Assembly: GCF_000285575.1 (NCBI RefSeq)
Contig: NZ_HE611050.1
Location: 842,230-906,229, forward strand
DNA length: 64,000 nucleotides
Origin: Clostridium senegalense JC122
GTDB taxonomy: Bacteria; Bacillota; Clostridia; Clostridiales; Clostridiaceae
Reading direction: 5' to 3'
Under the pieces are notes generated by a model, which saw only the letters and a list, made by a program, of their open reading frames with translations, was not told the origin of the DNA and ran no database searches. Below, in pieces: positions 39,367-49,027 of this stretch; within the stretch, counting starts at the first letter, position 1; each line of letters opens with the position of its first letter. The position numbers and the translations under genes are program-made.

Positions 39367-40279
39367 TTGTAAGCCCCCCGTCTTTAAGTAACGTAAAATT
39401 CTTAATTTATCTATATATGATTTTATCATATTTAATCCATTTAATATAGAAAAAACCTTGTATGTATAACTCTTTTTATTCTTAAACTGAAACAATATAA
39501 AACCTATTTAAAAGAACTTTTCACCAATTTATTTTCTTAATTTATAAAACTGTATTCATATAGAGAAAAAAGCTCGAATTAAATTTATTCAATAACTTTA
39601 AAATATTTTCATACAAAATGTAGTGTTGAATTCTAAGCGATTCAGAGCATGTCTCACTATTTTGGGTATCCAAGTTTTGGAATGGATAATTTTTAAAATC
39701 AACTTGGAACCCTATATAAGATTCCAAGTTAAATTTTAAACTTATTTATTTATTAAATGAGAAAACTCAAATTAATATTTTATCAATAACTAACAGATTA
39801 TTTTAGTTAAGAGTTAAGAGTAAATAGTGAGCAGTTATGGTTATTACTACTCACTTAGTTCCAAGTAATTCTCAACGTATATTTTTAATTTGGTCTTATC
39901 TAAAAATTTAAACAAGAAATACCTCTAAACATTGGCTCCATAACAAATGGGACAGGCACGGTAAGGTCTATTTTCTCCGCTAACACTTGATGCTCTTCTA
40001 GTTTTATATTTTTCTACTAATAAATCGAAGCCAGTCCCGAACACCTGAATAAGCAATTATCCAAAATTTTTACGCCTTCACAAGAGGGATAGACGCGTAA
40101 TTGGCTACTTTGCTATACTTTGGCTAGATGTTTTTGTTGATTTTAGTTTTTCTCCAATAGTACTCGAAGTCGGTCCCGAACAACTACGCTGCAAAGCTGC
40201 TATTTTAGGACCGGCTTTGATTGCTTTAGGTTTTATTGATAATCTTTCGATTTTACTGTAAAAATAACTTATGGAAAAT
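39367..40279. other. Insertion-sequence graveyard, gene-free
   Basis: About 900 bases with no intact gene. It contains a palindromic element (39664-39712), a copy of a dispersed TTAAGAGTTAAGAG repeat (39816-39853) and a stretch near 39940-40230 that is clearly richer in G and C than its surroundings, with two similar phrases GAAGCCAGTCCCGAACA and GAAGTCGGTCCCGAACA (about 40027 and 40167). These look like decayed foreign or transposon DNA. I cannot name the source. Confidence 0.5.
39664..39712. repeat. Palindromic intergenic element, copy 2
   Basis: Arms GGGTATCCAAGTT/AACTTGGAACCC around about 24 bases, followed by TATATAAG. It matches the reverse complement of the element at 36250-36286. Confidence 0.55.
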
Positions 40280-40411
40280 TCACTTTGGTACGCCTGTCCT
40301 TCTTGTTATGGTGGTACACTTAGCTGCTAAACTTTCTTCAATTTTTCTTTCAACCTCAAGTTTTACTCCATTCAATTCAAAAGAAACTGGTGATCCAGTT
40401 TCATCTGACAT
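40280..40411 (-). pseudogene. C-terminal fragment of an unrecognised protein next to the IS end
   Basis: A 43-codon frame, beginning at an ATG only eight bases from the IS3 end, whose sequence looks protein-like (SFELNGVKLEVERKIEES, then CTTITRRTGVPK). A decayed second copy on the minus strand at about 52600-52665 reads NCTSIIRRIGVTK in one frame with stops upstream. So this is probably the tail of a gene truncated by the insertion or carried with it. Function unknown. Confidence 0.4.
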
Positions 40412-40418
40412 TGTCGGA

Positions 40419-40941
40419 TTGGCCCCCTCAAAGTGGACTCTAAATGCTAATTACTAGCTTATTCTTAAAATTACTATTTGTTAAATTATAAAACTCATTT
40501 GGAGTCCTATAATCAATTGAAGAATGTATTCTTTTAAAGTTATAGTTACTTACATACTTTTCGATAGTATTAGTTGCTTCTTCTAAATCTTTAAACAGCC
40601 TACCGTCAAGGCATTCTTCTTGTAAGTATCTATGATATGACTCTATATGTGCATTATAATTAGGGCTATGCACAGGTATCCTTTCATGTGTAACCTTCTC
40701 TTTAATACACAACTTTTCAAATTTACTAGCTATAAATTGTGATTCATTGTCTGTTCTAATTATTAATTCAGATGTTTTACCCTTAATTTCTCTATTATAA
40801 AGTGCCTTTATTACTACAATTTTCACTCTTTCTTCTTCAGTATATTTTCTAATAAAATTTCCACTCATAATGCACCCCTCCATTCATTAATCCTAGTATA
40901 GTTCCATTCGAATTATGAGTCTACTTTTCCACGGGGGCCTA
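40419..40941 (-). mobile_element. Internally deleted IS3-family insertion sequence
   Basis: About 520 bp bounded by related inverted ends: TTGGCCCCC ... AAAGTGGACTC on the left, and on the right, read inward, TAGGCCCCC ... AAAAGTAGACTC. IS3 elements are normally 1.2-1.5 kb, so most of the interior is missing. I see no 3-bp target duplication. The single frame inside fuses the orfA start to the orfB end. Confidence 0.82.
40440..40868 (-). CDS. IS3-family transposase, in-frame orfA-orfB deletion remnant
   Basis: 142 residues. The first 17 or so (MSGNFIRKYTEEERVKIV) look like the start of an IS3 OrfA helix-turn-helix protein. The rest is the C-terminal half of the OrfB integrase (rve) with the second catalytic Asp in IIRTDNESQF and the Glu in NAHIESYHRYLQEECL, ending RIHSSIDYRTPNEFYNL. 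The first catalytic Asp is gone, so it cannot transpose by itself. The ATG follows GGAGGGG, so it could still be translated. Confidence 0.8.
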   Translation of the reverse strand: MSGNFIRKYTEEERVKIVVIKALYNREIKGKTSELIIRTDNESQFIASKFEKLCIKEKVTHERIPVHSPNYNAHIESYHRYLQEECLDGRLFKDLEEATNTIEKYVSNYNFKRIHSSIDYRTPNEFYNLTNSNFKNKLVISI

Positions 40942-40995
40942 TGAGTCAATTATATAATTGTTACGACTGTATATTTTAAAAATATTATATATTTT

Positions 40996-41075
40996 TAGTT
41001 AAGAATTAAGAGTGGATAGTTAACAGTTATTGTAATTATTTTTCTTAACTGATAACAAAAATTTAATGTAAGTTT
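40996..41075. repeat. Copy of a dispersed intergenic repeat
   Basis: Contains AGTTAAGAATTAAGAGTGG, then AGTTAACAGTTATT, and about 25 bases later CTTAACTGATAACAAAAATT. Similar pieces occur at about 9498, 39816, 46150-46235, 52700-52800 and 63097. Confidence 0.5.
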
Positions 41076-41091
41076 TATTTTATACAAAATG

Positions 41092-41125
41092 AAATAGCCC
41101 TTATAATTAATCATAAGGACTATTT
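41092..41125 (-). terminator. Terminator of valS
   Basis: Stem AAATAG-CCTTAT/ATAAGG-CTATTT with one mismatch per arm, 18 bases after the valS stop, followed by a T-rich stretch on the minus strand. Confidence 0.75.
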
Positions 41126-41142
41126 CTAAATTATTTTATATA

Positions 41143-43788
41143 TTATTTAGTTAAGTTTTCTATACTCTCAAGTACAGCATTATACATTTCTTTATATTTT
41201 TCACCTTTTGCCTTTTCTTCTTCTACAACAGCAACTGGTGCTTTTGATACAAATCTCTCATTAGATAATTTTTTTTCTACTCTTTCAATTTCTGATTTCA
41301 ACTTAACTTTTTCTTTGTTTAATCTTTCAAGTTCTTTTTCTAAATCTACAAGTTCTAATAGCGGCATATATATTTCAGCACCTTTAGATACTACTGTTAC
41401 AACATTTTCTGGTGCATCATCCTTAGAGTTTATTAATATAACTTCACTTGCTGAAGCCAACTTTTCAAAGTATGGAACTCCCTCTTTAAAAGGCTCTGAT
41501 ACTTCTGTTGCATAAATATAAGTTTTTGCTTTTCTTGAAGGTGGAACATTCATTTCACTTCTAGCATTCCTTGTATTTTTAATAGCATCTATAATATAAT
41601 TCATATATTCTTCTGCTTTTTCATCTTTTAATTCTTCTTCAAATTCTGGCCAATTAGAAATTGTTATTGATTCTGAATCCTCTTTTAAATGAGTATATAT
41701 TTCTTCTGTTATAAATGGCATTACTGGATGAAGTAATTTTAATCCAGCTACTAATACATCATTTAATACATTTAATGTAACACCTTTAGCTTCATCATCA
41801 TCACTATATAATACAGGTTTTACAAGTTCAATATACCAATCACAGAATTCTGTCCACATAAAGTCATATACTTTTTGAAGTGCAACTCCAAGTTCAAATT
41901 TCTCTATATTATCAGTAACTTCTTTGATAATAGAGTTCATTCTTGATAATATCCATTTATCTGCTATTGAATAATTAGTACAATCTTTGTATTTTTTCAT
42001 TAAATCTTCATCAAAGTTCATCATAACAAATCTTGAAGCGTTCCATATTTTATTTGCAAAATTTCTTGCAGCTTCAACTCTTGACTCATAGAATCTTATA
42101 TCACTTCCAGGAGCATTTCCTGTTACTAATGAGAATCTTAATGCATCAGCACCATAATTTTCTATTACTTCTAATGGATCTACTCCATTTCCTAAAGACT
42201 TAGACATTTTTATTCCTTGATCATCCCTAACAATTCCATGCATAAGAACATTTTCAAATGGTACTTGATCCATATTATAAAGTCCTGAGAATATCATTCT
42301 AGCTACCCAGAAGAATATTATGTCATATCCAGTTACTAATGTGTTTGTTGGATAGAAATAACTTAAATCCTCTGATTTTTCTGGCCAACCTAATGTTGAA
42401 AACGGCCATAATGCAGAACTGAACCAAGTATCAAGTACATCCTTATCTTGTTCTACATTTGAAGAGTTACATTTTGAACAAGCTGTAACATCGTCTACAG
42501 ATACTGTTAACGCTCCACAGTCTTTACAATACCAAACAGGAATTCTATGACCCCACCATAATTGTCTTGAAACACACCAATCTTGAATGTTTTCCATCCA
42601 GTTAAAGTATATTTTATCAAACCTTTCTGGTATGAACTTAGTTTCTTTTTCTTTTACAGCCTTTATTGCAGGCTCTGCTAAAACATCCATTTTTACGTAC
42701 CATTGCTTTGATAACATTGGTTCTACAACTGTTTTACATCTATCATGTATCCCTACATTATGGCTATGCTCTTTAATCTTAACAAGATATTCTTCTTTCT
42801 CTAATTCTTCTACTATAAGTTTTCTTGCTTCATATCTATCAAGGCCAGAAAATTTTCCATAACCTTCACTTATCTTACCATTCTCCTCTAAAACAACTAT
42901 CTCAGGTAATTTATGTCTTTTACCAACTTGATAATCATTAGGATCATGTGCTGGAGTTATTTTAACTGCGCCTGTACCAAATTCAACGTCAACATAATCA
43001 TCTGCCACTATTGGAATTTCTCTATCCACTAGTGGTAACTTAAGCATTTTTCCTACTAAGTGAGCATATCTTTCATCCTTTGGATTAACTGCCACTGCTG
43101 TATCTCCAAGTAAAGTTTCTGGTCTTGTAGTTGCTATTTCTATTTTTTCATCACTACCTACTACTGGGTAATTGATATGCCAGAAATGTCCACCTTGCTC
43201 TTCATATTCTATTTCAGCATCTGAAAGTGCTGTCATACATTTAGGACACCAATTTGTTATTCTATTCCCTTGATACATAAGTCCTTCATTATAAAGTTTT
43301 ACGAAAACTTCTCTAACTGCCTTACTAACCCCTTCATCCATTGTGAACGTTTCACGAGTAAAGTCTGCAGAACAACCCATTTTTTTAAGTTGTGTTCTTA
43401 TTCTCTCTCTATATTCTTCTGACCACTCCCAAACTTTTTCCAAAAATGCTTCTCTACCCATTTCTTTTTTCTTTAAACCTTTTTCAAGTAAAGCATTTTC
43501 TACTTTAACTTCTGTTGCTATACTTGCATGATCTTGTCCTGGAAGCCATAAAGTACTATATCCTTGCATTCTCTTAGTTCTTATTAATATGTCTTGAAGT
43601 GTATTATCAAGAGCATGACCTAAATGTAATTGTCCAGTTATATTTGGTGGTGGCATTATTATTGTATATGGTTTTTTATTTTTATCAACTTCAGGTGTGA
43701 AAAATTTCTTTTCTTCCCACCATTTATACAATCTTTCTTCAAACTCTTTCGGATCATAATTTTTTGCTAATTCTTTATTATTTTCCAT
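41143..43788 (-). CDS. valS: Valine--tRNA ligase
   Basis: Class Ia synthetase that charges tRNA-Val, 881 residues. HIGH-type motif [15 protein letters not shown] (about 48), a large CP1 editing domain (about 190-340, including [15 protein letters not shown]), zinc-type cysteines (WYCKDCGAL ... CSKCNS, about 405-430), KMSKSLGNG (about 527) and a C-terminal coiled coil (about 815-881). The ATG follows AGGAGG. It is controlled by its own T-box leader upstream. Confidence 0.97.
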   Translation of the reverse strand: MENNKELAKNYDPKEFEERLYKWWEEKKFFTPEVDKNKKPYTIIMPPPNITGQLHLGHALDNTLQDILIRTKRMQGYSTLWLPGQDHASIATEVKVENALLEKGLKKKEMGREAFLEKVWEWSEEYRERIRTQLKKMGCSADFTRETFTMDEGVSKAVREVFVKLYNEGLMYQGNRITNWCPKCMTALSDAEIEYEEQGGHFWHINYPVVGSDEKIEIATTRPETLLGDTAVAVNPKDERYAHLVGKMLKLPLVDREIPIVADDYVDVEFGTGAVKITPAHDPNDYQVGKRHKLPEIVVLEENGKISEGYGKFSGLDRYEARKLIVEELEKEEYLVKIKEHSHNVGIHDRCKTVVEPMLSKQWYVKMDVLAEPAIKAVKEKETKFIPERFDKIYFNWMENIQDWCVSRQLWWGHRIPVWYCKDCGALTVSVDDVTACSKCNSSNVEQDKDVLDTWFSSALWPFSTLGWPEKSEDLSYFYPTNTLVTGYDIIFFWVARMIFSGLYNMDQVPFENVLMHGIVRDDQGIKMSKSLGNGVDPLEVIENYGADALRFSLVTGNAPGSDIRFYESRVEAARNFANKIWNASRFVMMNFDEDLMKKYKDCTNYSIADKWILSRMNSIIKEVTDNIEKFELGVALQKVYDFMWTEFCDWYIELVKPVLYSDDDEAKGVTLNVLNDVLVAGLKLLHPVMPFITEEIYTHLKEDSESITISNWPEFEEELKDEKAEEYMNYIIDAIKNTRNARSEMNVPPSRKAKTYIYATEVSEPFKEGVPYFEKLASASEVILINSKDDAPENVVTVVSKGAEIYMPLLELVDLEKELERLNKEKVKLKSEIERVEKKLSNERFVSKAPVAVVEEEKAKGEKYKEMYNAVLESIENLTK

Positions 43789-43867
43789 AATAAATCCTCC
43801 TCTTCTTAATCTGTTTTTATAAAGCTAAATTTTCAATGTATATACTTAAATTTCATAATTTATAAAA

Positions 43868-44100
43868 CAAAAAAAGAGCTCTTTCATCCAAAAGGACGAA
43901 AAAACTCGTGGTACCACCTTTTTTCCCTGCAAAAACAGGCTCATATAAATTAACGATTTGACAACCGTCTTTATCTACTAAAGTTCAATAAAGAAGCTCC
44001 AAAGCTACCTTCAGATTATTCCATATAGAAAACCTTTCACCCTAGAGTTTTCCTCTCTTTGATACTTCCAAATCCTACTCCTCTTTTTCAATGCTTTTAT
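43868..44100 (-). promoter_or_regulatory. T-box leader of valS, specifier GTA (Val)
   Basis: The T-box core AAGGTGGTACCACGAG (43905-43920) is followed by a terminator hairpin (about 43873-43905) and T run. The Stem I segment reads GAAG-GTA-GCTTTGGAG, placing the specifier at 44006-44008; GTA is a Val codon matched by the tRNA-Val(TAC) in this window. A GGTGAAAG motif typical of Stem I is also seen near 44035-44042. Confidence 0.93.
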
Positions 44101-44375
44101 TTTAAATATTATTTTTAATAATTATATATTAGTTTTGCTATAAAAGTCAACAGAGTAAATCTAATTACACTATAGTTATGTATACAAGTTTAGTAAAACA
44201 TTACAAATAATGATTTCAATATTTACTATTTAAATTTAGAGTTTATATTTTATAGTATTACCAAAATACTAAATTAAATTGTAAATTTGTTATTAATTAT
44301 ATTTAAGTATGTATAAATTAAGTATTATTGTCAATTATTACAAATGTAATTATATTTTTATTTGGGAGGTCTCGT
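44101..44375. other. Intergenic region between the valS leader and the TPR gene
   Basis: AT-rich divergent promoter region with no recognisable gene or repeat. Confidence 0.3.
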
Positions 44376-44738
44376 ATGAAATATTTTGAAAAAGCTAATG
44401 ATCTTTACAATAAAAAACAATATGAACACGCAATAAATTTTTATAAAAAATCTATTGAAACTAAAGAAAATGAAGCTGCTTCCCTTTATAATACAGCAGT
44501 ATGTTTTATTAAATTAAAAGAATTTGATAAAGCTATTATAAATTTACATAATGCATTAAATTTCAAAAAGGAAAGCTCCTATTTCTTTAATCTTGGCTAT
44601 TGTTATGCAATGATTAATGAAAAAAATAAGGCACTAAATTATTTTAATATTGCATGGTCATTAAATCCTAAAGATGCTGAGTGTGAAAAAGCCATTAATT
44701 TAATTCTAAAATCGTACCTTCACAAAGCATCTTCATAA
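44376..44738 (+). CDS. Small tetratricopeptide-repeat protein
   Basis: 120 residues made almost entirely of three TPR motifs: YFEKANDLYNKKQYEHAINF, then AASLYNTAVCFIKLKEFDKA, then SYFFNLGYCYAMINEKNKAL. Such proteins are protein-binding scaffolds; the partner is unknown. The ATG at 44376 follows GGGAGG by six bases; an upstream in-frame start adds 16 unlikely residues. Stands alone, ending at a long inverted repeat. Confidence 0.88.
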   Translation: MKYFEKANDLYNKKQYEHAINFYKKSIETKENEAASLYNTAVCFIKLKEFDKAIINLHNALNFKKESSYFFNLGYCYAMINEKNKALNYFNIAWSLNPKDAECEKAINLILKSYLHKASS

Positions 44739-44750
44739 AAAACATAAAAT

Positions 44751-44902
44751 AACTAGTCAAAATCTATTGATATTTGAATTTTTATAGAAACTATATTGAA
44801 GCAAAACTTTCCTTATATAAATTATAAGGCAGTTCATTATTCCATACAAAGTTAATTTTGCATTAAACTTTTTCTATAAAACATCAATAGTATTGACTAG
44901 TT
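44751..44902. repeat. 150-bp long imperfect inverted repeat
   Basis: Outer arms AACTAGTCAA-ATCTATTGAT and its near-complement ATCAATAG-ATTGACTAGTT, continuing inward through TTTTATAGAAA and GCAAAA blocks to an inner CCTTATA/TTATAAGG hairpin (44811-44829). A T8 run follows on the plus strand. The whole gap between convergent genes can fold into one long hairpin, resembling a MITE or an expanded bidirectional terminator. Confidence 0.75.
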
Positions 44903-44906
44903 TTTT

Positions 44907-46094
44907 TTACCATTCTCCTACAACTTTAGAATTTCTATGGTCATTTTTAAAATTATTATTATCAAAGTAATTTCCACCAGAATAAAATGTTGTATCTACA
45001 TTTATCCATCTACCACTTGATTCATCATAAAACTCATTCCATGAATGATTTACCCATTGCTCACCGTTAAAGCCTTCACCTATAACCATTCTAACTTGTA
45101 TATCATTTGCCCTACACATCGCCACAAATAAGCATGCATAATCGAAACATAAACCTTTTCCTGTATTAAAAGCTTCTATAGCTCCTGATTTTACTATTTT
45201 TAAATTATTTGATATAACTTCTGTTGCCTTTTCATCATCATATTTTATATTATTACCTATCCAATTATAAATGTCTTCTGCCTTTTCATAGGTATTTTCA
45301 TTTTCTTTTACAATGGATAAAGCTGTTTCATTTATAGCAGCACTAGATTTAACTCCTTCATCCAAAGTAATTCCATTGTAATAAATTACAGCTTTTCTAT
45401 CTAAGTATTCATTAAAAACACTTTTATCATTTTTACTAATGTCTGTATCTTCAACAATTATCTTAAAAGATTCATTTACTACTTGAGGCAAATTTTTAAC
45501 TACATTTGAATTTATCACTGGATTTACCACATTTTTTGATATATAGGTATATATTTGTGATTCTTCTAATGTATTCATATACTTTGGATTTTTATTAAAC
45601 ATAGCTCCAAAACTCAATAAAAAACATAATATAACTAAGTTGCAAATTGCCTTAGGACTTTGAAATAGCGCACCATATATCCTTCTGGATAAATTAGATT
45701 TTCTTTTTAAACTACTATCTATAGCCTCCAATATTGGAGTTAATATTATATTACTAACAACCCATAAAATAAATACAATAATCCCTTGAATTATCAATAT
45801 AAAAGATATTGTAACAGCAATTCTAGTAATTAAAATATTTTTAGTACATAAATTCATTATCCAGTTTGGTAAGTATTCATAAATATTATTAAACTTACCT
45901 TCATTATGCATTTGAAAAATAATCCATACATTTTTACTACCTATTATTATAGAAAATATCAATGCTAAACTAGTAAAGATAGAATTTATTACCTCTTTTA
46001 ACGCTTCTGTTGAATTTTTTTTAAGAAATCCTATAATAATAGGATATATTAACACTGCTATTAATATTATATTTACCACATTACTTTTCAGAAT
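44907..46094 (-). CDS. Membrane-anchored transglutaminase-like protein, probable ATT start
   Basis: About 395 residues. The N-terminal half has four membrane segments resembling a CvpA-like domain (about 5-165). The C-terminal half is a transglutaminase-like cysteine protease domain with Cys in GKGLCFDYACLF, His in WVNHSWNEF and Asp in WINVDTTF; the catalytic part should face outside. The best ribosome site AAGGTGG is six bases before ATT (46092-46094), in frame. The first conventional start, GTG at 46079, is 21 bases from that site. Substrate unknown. Confidence 0.82.
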   Translation of the reverse strand: MLKSNVVNIILIAVLIYPIIIGFLKKNSTEALKEVINSIFTSLALIFSIIIGSKNVWIIFQMHNEGKFNNIYEYLPNWIMNLCTKNILITRIAVTISFILIIQGIIVFILWVVSNIILTPILEAIDSSLKRKSNLSRRIYGALFQSPKAICNLVILCFLLSFGAMFNKNPKYMNTLEESQIYTYISKNVVNPVINSNVVKNLPQVVNESFKIIVEDTDISKNDKSVFNEYLDRKAVIYYNGITLDEGVKSSAAINETALSIVKENENTYEKAEDIYNWIGNNIKYDDEKATEVISNNLKIVKSGAIEAFNTGKGLCFDYACLFVAMCRANDIQVRMVIGEGFNGEQWVNHSWNEFYDESSGRWINVDTTFYSGGNYFDNNNFKNDHRNSKVVGEW

Positions 46095-46277
46095 GTAACA
46101 CCACCTTTTATTTATATAGTTTTAAGTTTATTTTCTCTAATTTAAATAAACTAGTAATTCAGTTTCATCCTAAACCATTAATTAATTATAGTTATATTTA
46201 TCTTTTGCTAGCTAATAACAAAAATTTGAAAAGTAATTTAAACTTTGCTTATTTCCCCATATATTATAATCTATGCA
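46080..46277. repeat. Copy of dispersed repeats between recX and the transglutaminase
   Basis: 46155-46180 reads TTCAGTTTCATCCTAAAC, shared with about 52718-52735. 46200-46235 holds GCTAATAACAAAAATTTGA, similar to about 41050. These are degenerate copies of intergenic repeat sequences seen several times in the window. Confidence 0.5.
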
Positions 46278-47111
46278 TTATAATATTTCTTTTAACATAG
46301 TCTTTATTTCATCATATTTGTATCCACGTCTTAATAAATAATCATATAATTTTTTGTATAATTTTTCTTTATTAGCTTCTGATTTTTTTAAAACATTTAA
46401 TCTTTTTAATGCTAAATCATGTAATTCCTCAAAGTTTACTTCTTTTTGTTCTACAGTTTCAAAAAAATCATCACAAGTTACAATACTATTTACAACTTTA
46501 TTTATTATACTAAAATTATATCCATTTCTTAAAAGATAATCACTTAATTTCTTTTTCAATTTTAAATAATTTTTTTCACTTTTAATTAAAGTTTTATATT
46601 TCTTTTCCCCTAATTTTAATGCTGTTAACTCTTCTTGTTCATTAGAAATGGTATTTAATTTACTTTCTATAATCTCTTCACTTATACCTTTATTTACTAA
46701 TGAAAATTTTATTTTTGATTTCCCGTGAACCTTAATTTTATCTTTTATATAAAGTTCTGCATACCTTATATCATCAACAAATGAATATTCTTTTAAAAAT
46801 TTTATCACTCTTTGTATAGTTTTATCATCATATTCTTTACTTAGTAATTTATCATACATCTCTTTTTCTGTTTTATAAGATCTTTCTAAAATCTTTAATG
46901 CAGCATTTTTAGCCTTTATATAATTATCTTCCTCTACAACTTCTATAATCTTATCCTTTTCTAATTCTAAACCTTTTTTCAAATTATGATAATAAACCAA
47001 TTCATTGCTACAAGCAAATAAAAATTCGTCATTAACATATACATTTACTCTATCTTTATTATTTTTTTGAACTTGAATTTTACTTATAATGTATTTCATA
47101 ATAGATTTCAT
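46278..47111 (-). CDS. recX: Regulatory protein RecX
   Basis: Modulator of RecA filament activity, 277 residues, longer than the enterobacterial 150-200 but typical of clostridia. It has several three-helix RecX repeats: AALKILERSYKTEKEMYDKL, KFLKEYSFVDDIRYAELYI, then LVNKGISEEIIESKL and a C-terminal DYLLRNGYNFSIINKVVNSI-type repeat that appears again at the end. The ATG follows AAAGGA. No recA is nearby. Confidence 0.92.
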   Translation of the reverse strand: MKSIMKYIISKIQVQKNNKDRVNVYVNDEFLFACSNELVYYHNLKKGLELEKDKIIEVVEEDNYIKAKNAALKILERSYKTEKEMYDKLLSKEYDDKTIQRVIKFLKEYSFVDDIRYAELYIKDKIKVHGKSKIKFSLVNKGISEEIIESKLNTISNEQEELTALKLGEKKYKTLIKSEKNYLKLKKKLSDYLLRNGYNFSIINKVVNSIVTCDDFFETVEQKEVNFEELHDLALKRLNVLKKSEANKEKLYKKLYDYLLRRGYKYDEIKTMLKEIL

Positions 47112-47241
47112 TAGTATCCTTTCTTTAATATCTATATCTCCTTAATATTTATAAGCAGACAATCCCCTGTTTAAAATATTTCACTTCTAATCAACGATTT
47201 ACTTCAGTTTAAAATGAATATTCAAGAGTTTTTGTTTAAAA

Positions 47242-47281
47242 AAGCTTAAACCAATAAAAATTTCATTAGTTTAAGCTTTAC
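47242..47281 (-). terminator. Terminator of the M16 peptidase gene
   Basis: Stem AAGCTTAAAC-AAT/ATT-GTTTAAGCTT, T-rich on both flanks, directly after the stop codon at 47284. Confidence 0.85.
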
Positions 47282-47283
47282 TT

Positions 47284-48525
47284 TTATTCATCTCTAAGTA
47301 ATATATGAATTGTAGGATCTTTTAAAACTTTTCTTGCCACTTTATATAAATCTTTTTTAGTTACATCACTTAATTTTTCCATTTCTTCTATGAATTCATA
47401 TATATGTTCACCTTCCATAGCCTGATGTAATACATAATTCCCCAAATCCGTAACATCTTCCATCGTTGATGCTACTGCAGTTTTAAATACTTTTTTCATA
47501 ATCTCTATAGTTTCATCATCAAATATTATTTTTTCTTCTGTTATATCCTTTATACATTTATCAATAGTTTCTAACGTTTCTTCAACATTTTCTTCTGCTA
47601 TTGATGTATAAATATATAATGTTTTTAATCCTTCGCTTAAGTCTAATGTAGTATAAACATCATAAGCAAGTCCCCTGTCTTCTCTTAATTCTCTAAATAA
47701 TATTGAGTTAGAACTTTCTCCAAACTTATGATTTAAAACCCTAAGTGCTAACTCTTCATCTTTTGTAAGATTATTAAATGAATACAAGTATAATACTGTA
47801 CTTTGTTCTATTTCCTTTTTATAAGTTACTTCCTTTTTACATATATTTTTTTCAAATTCTACAATAGGTCTTTTTACTTCCTTTGATTTCCAGTTCCCGA
47901 AATAATTATCAATTAAAGTCCTTATATATTCATGATCATAATTTGAAACTATTGATATATAACAATTATTCGGAACATAATATTTATTATAAAACTCAAC
48001 TAAATCTTCCTTTGACATATCATTTATATGTTTTTCTTTTCCTATTACATCACACTTTAGTGGGCTTTTTAAAAATGCCATATTATTTATTCTGTTAAAG
48101 CTTAATTCTTCTAAATCATCTTTTCCACTTTTAACCTCAGAGATAATAACTCCTCTTTCCTTTTCTAACTGTTTTCTAGGAAATATAGAGTTAATCGTTA
48201 AATCTGCTAATAAATCTAAAGATTTATTTAATTCCTCATTAAGAGTTGTAGTACTATATACTGTACACTTATAATCTGTATACGCATTATACTCTCCCCC
48301 TAAACATTCTAATTCGTAATTTAAAACCTCATTATCTCTGTTTTTAGTACCTTTAAAGAGCATATGTTCAACAAAGTGGGCTATTCCTTTTTTATCATTC
48401 ATCTCATATAATGCCCCTATATTAAACCCAACATGAACAGAAGCTAACTGAGTTTCTTTTTTTATTGTTATAAGCCTTATTCCATTTTCTAAAATAATAT
48501 CACAGGTATCAAATATATTCTTAAT
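47284..48525 (-). CDS. M16 family zinc peptidase, probable ATT start
   Basis: Zinc metallopeptidase of the insulinase/processing-peptidase family, 413 residues from the proposed start. The inverted zinc motif HFVEH with downstream Glu (about 50-130) and the C-terminal R/Y region (RELREDRGLAYDVYT) are present, so it should be catalytic. The first ATG (48402) begins inside the fold, at MNDKKGIAHFVEH. The frame is open upstream and encodes the expected N-terminus FDTCDIILENGIRLITIKKE. There the message reads GGAGGAGGG, seven bases, ATT (48523-48525), AAG, with no ATG, GTG or TTG available. Confidence 0.87.
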   Translation of the reverse strand: MKNIFDTCDIILENGIRLITIKKETQLASVHVGFNIGALYEMNDKKGIAHFVEHMLFKGTKNRDNEVLNYELECLGGEYNAYTDYKCTVYSTTTLNEELNKSLDLLADLTINSIFPRKQLEKERGVIISEVKSGKDDLEELSFNRINNMAFLKSPLKCDVIGKEKHINDMSKEDLVEFYNKYYVPNNCYISIVSNYDHEYIRTLIDNYFGNWKSKEVKRPIVEFEKNICKKEVTYKKEIEQSTVLYLYSFNNLTKDEELALRVLNHKFGESSNSILFRELREDRGLAYDVYTTLDLSEGLKTLYIYTSIAEENVEETLETIDKCIKDITEEKIIFDDETIEIMKKVFKTAVASTMEDVTDLGNYVLHQAMEGEHIYEFIEEMEKLSDVTKKDLYKVARKVLKDPTIHILLRDE

Positions 48526-49027
48526 AGTAATACCCTCCTCCCAAAATTTTCATAATCACTTTACATATATTTTTAAAAATAATATTCAAAATTCAAATAA
48601 TATTTTATTTCAAAATATAAAAGAATATTGAATTATTATTTCTAATATTTCAAACTAAATATTTTTATTATATCATTTTATTTGCACATAACAAGAATAA
48701 TTCTTTTATTCCTATAAATTACTATAATATATTGCCCCTGCTAAAGCAAATTTTAAATTTTATCAATAAATTTATAATTTTTTTACATTTTCCTACTATA
48801 TTATTTTCACAATTGATGTTATAATATAGATTTTTTCAATATATTCCATTGATATTATGTTAATACTATGTTACTATAAGTTGTATTTCAACTTTAGAAA
48901 AACTTAAAATATGAATTATTTAATAAGTTTATAGATTTATATGACTAACTACATTATAGAATAACATTATTAAGTTTATAGGTTATTTAAATTTTTATAT
49001 AAAAACATAATAGAAAGAGGAATGTTA
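48526..49027. other. 500-base AT-rich divergent intergenic region
   Basis: Separates the M16 peptidase from the DEAD-box helicase. No gene or RNA recognised. DEAD-box leaders are often long, so part may be the helicase 5' untranslated region. Confidence 0.35.

Noticed and set aside
39542-39727. 61-codon minus-strand frame downstream in the IS graveyard
   Set aside because: It covers the palindromic element and has no ribosome site.
40236-40457. 73-codon plus-strand frame at the IS edge
   Set aside because: It crosses the IS end and is antisense to a more protein-like minus-strand fragment.
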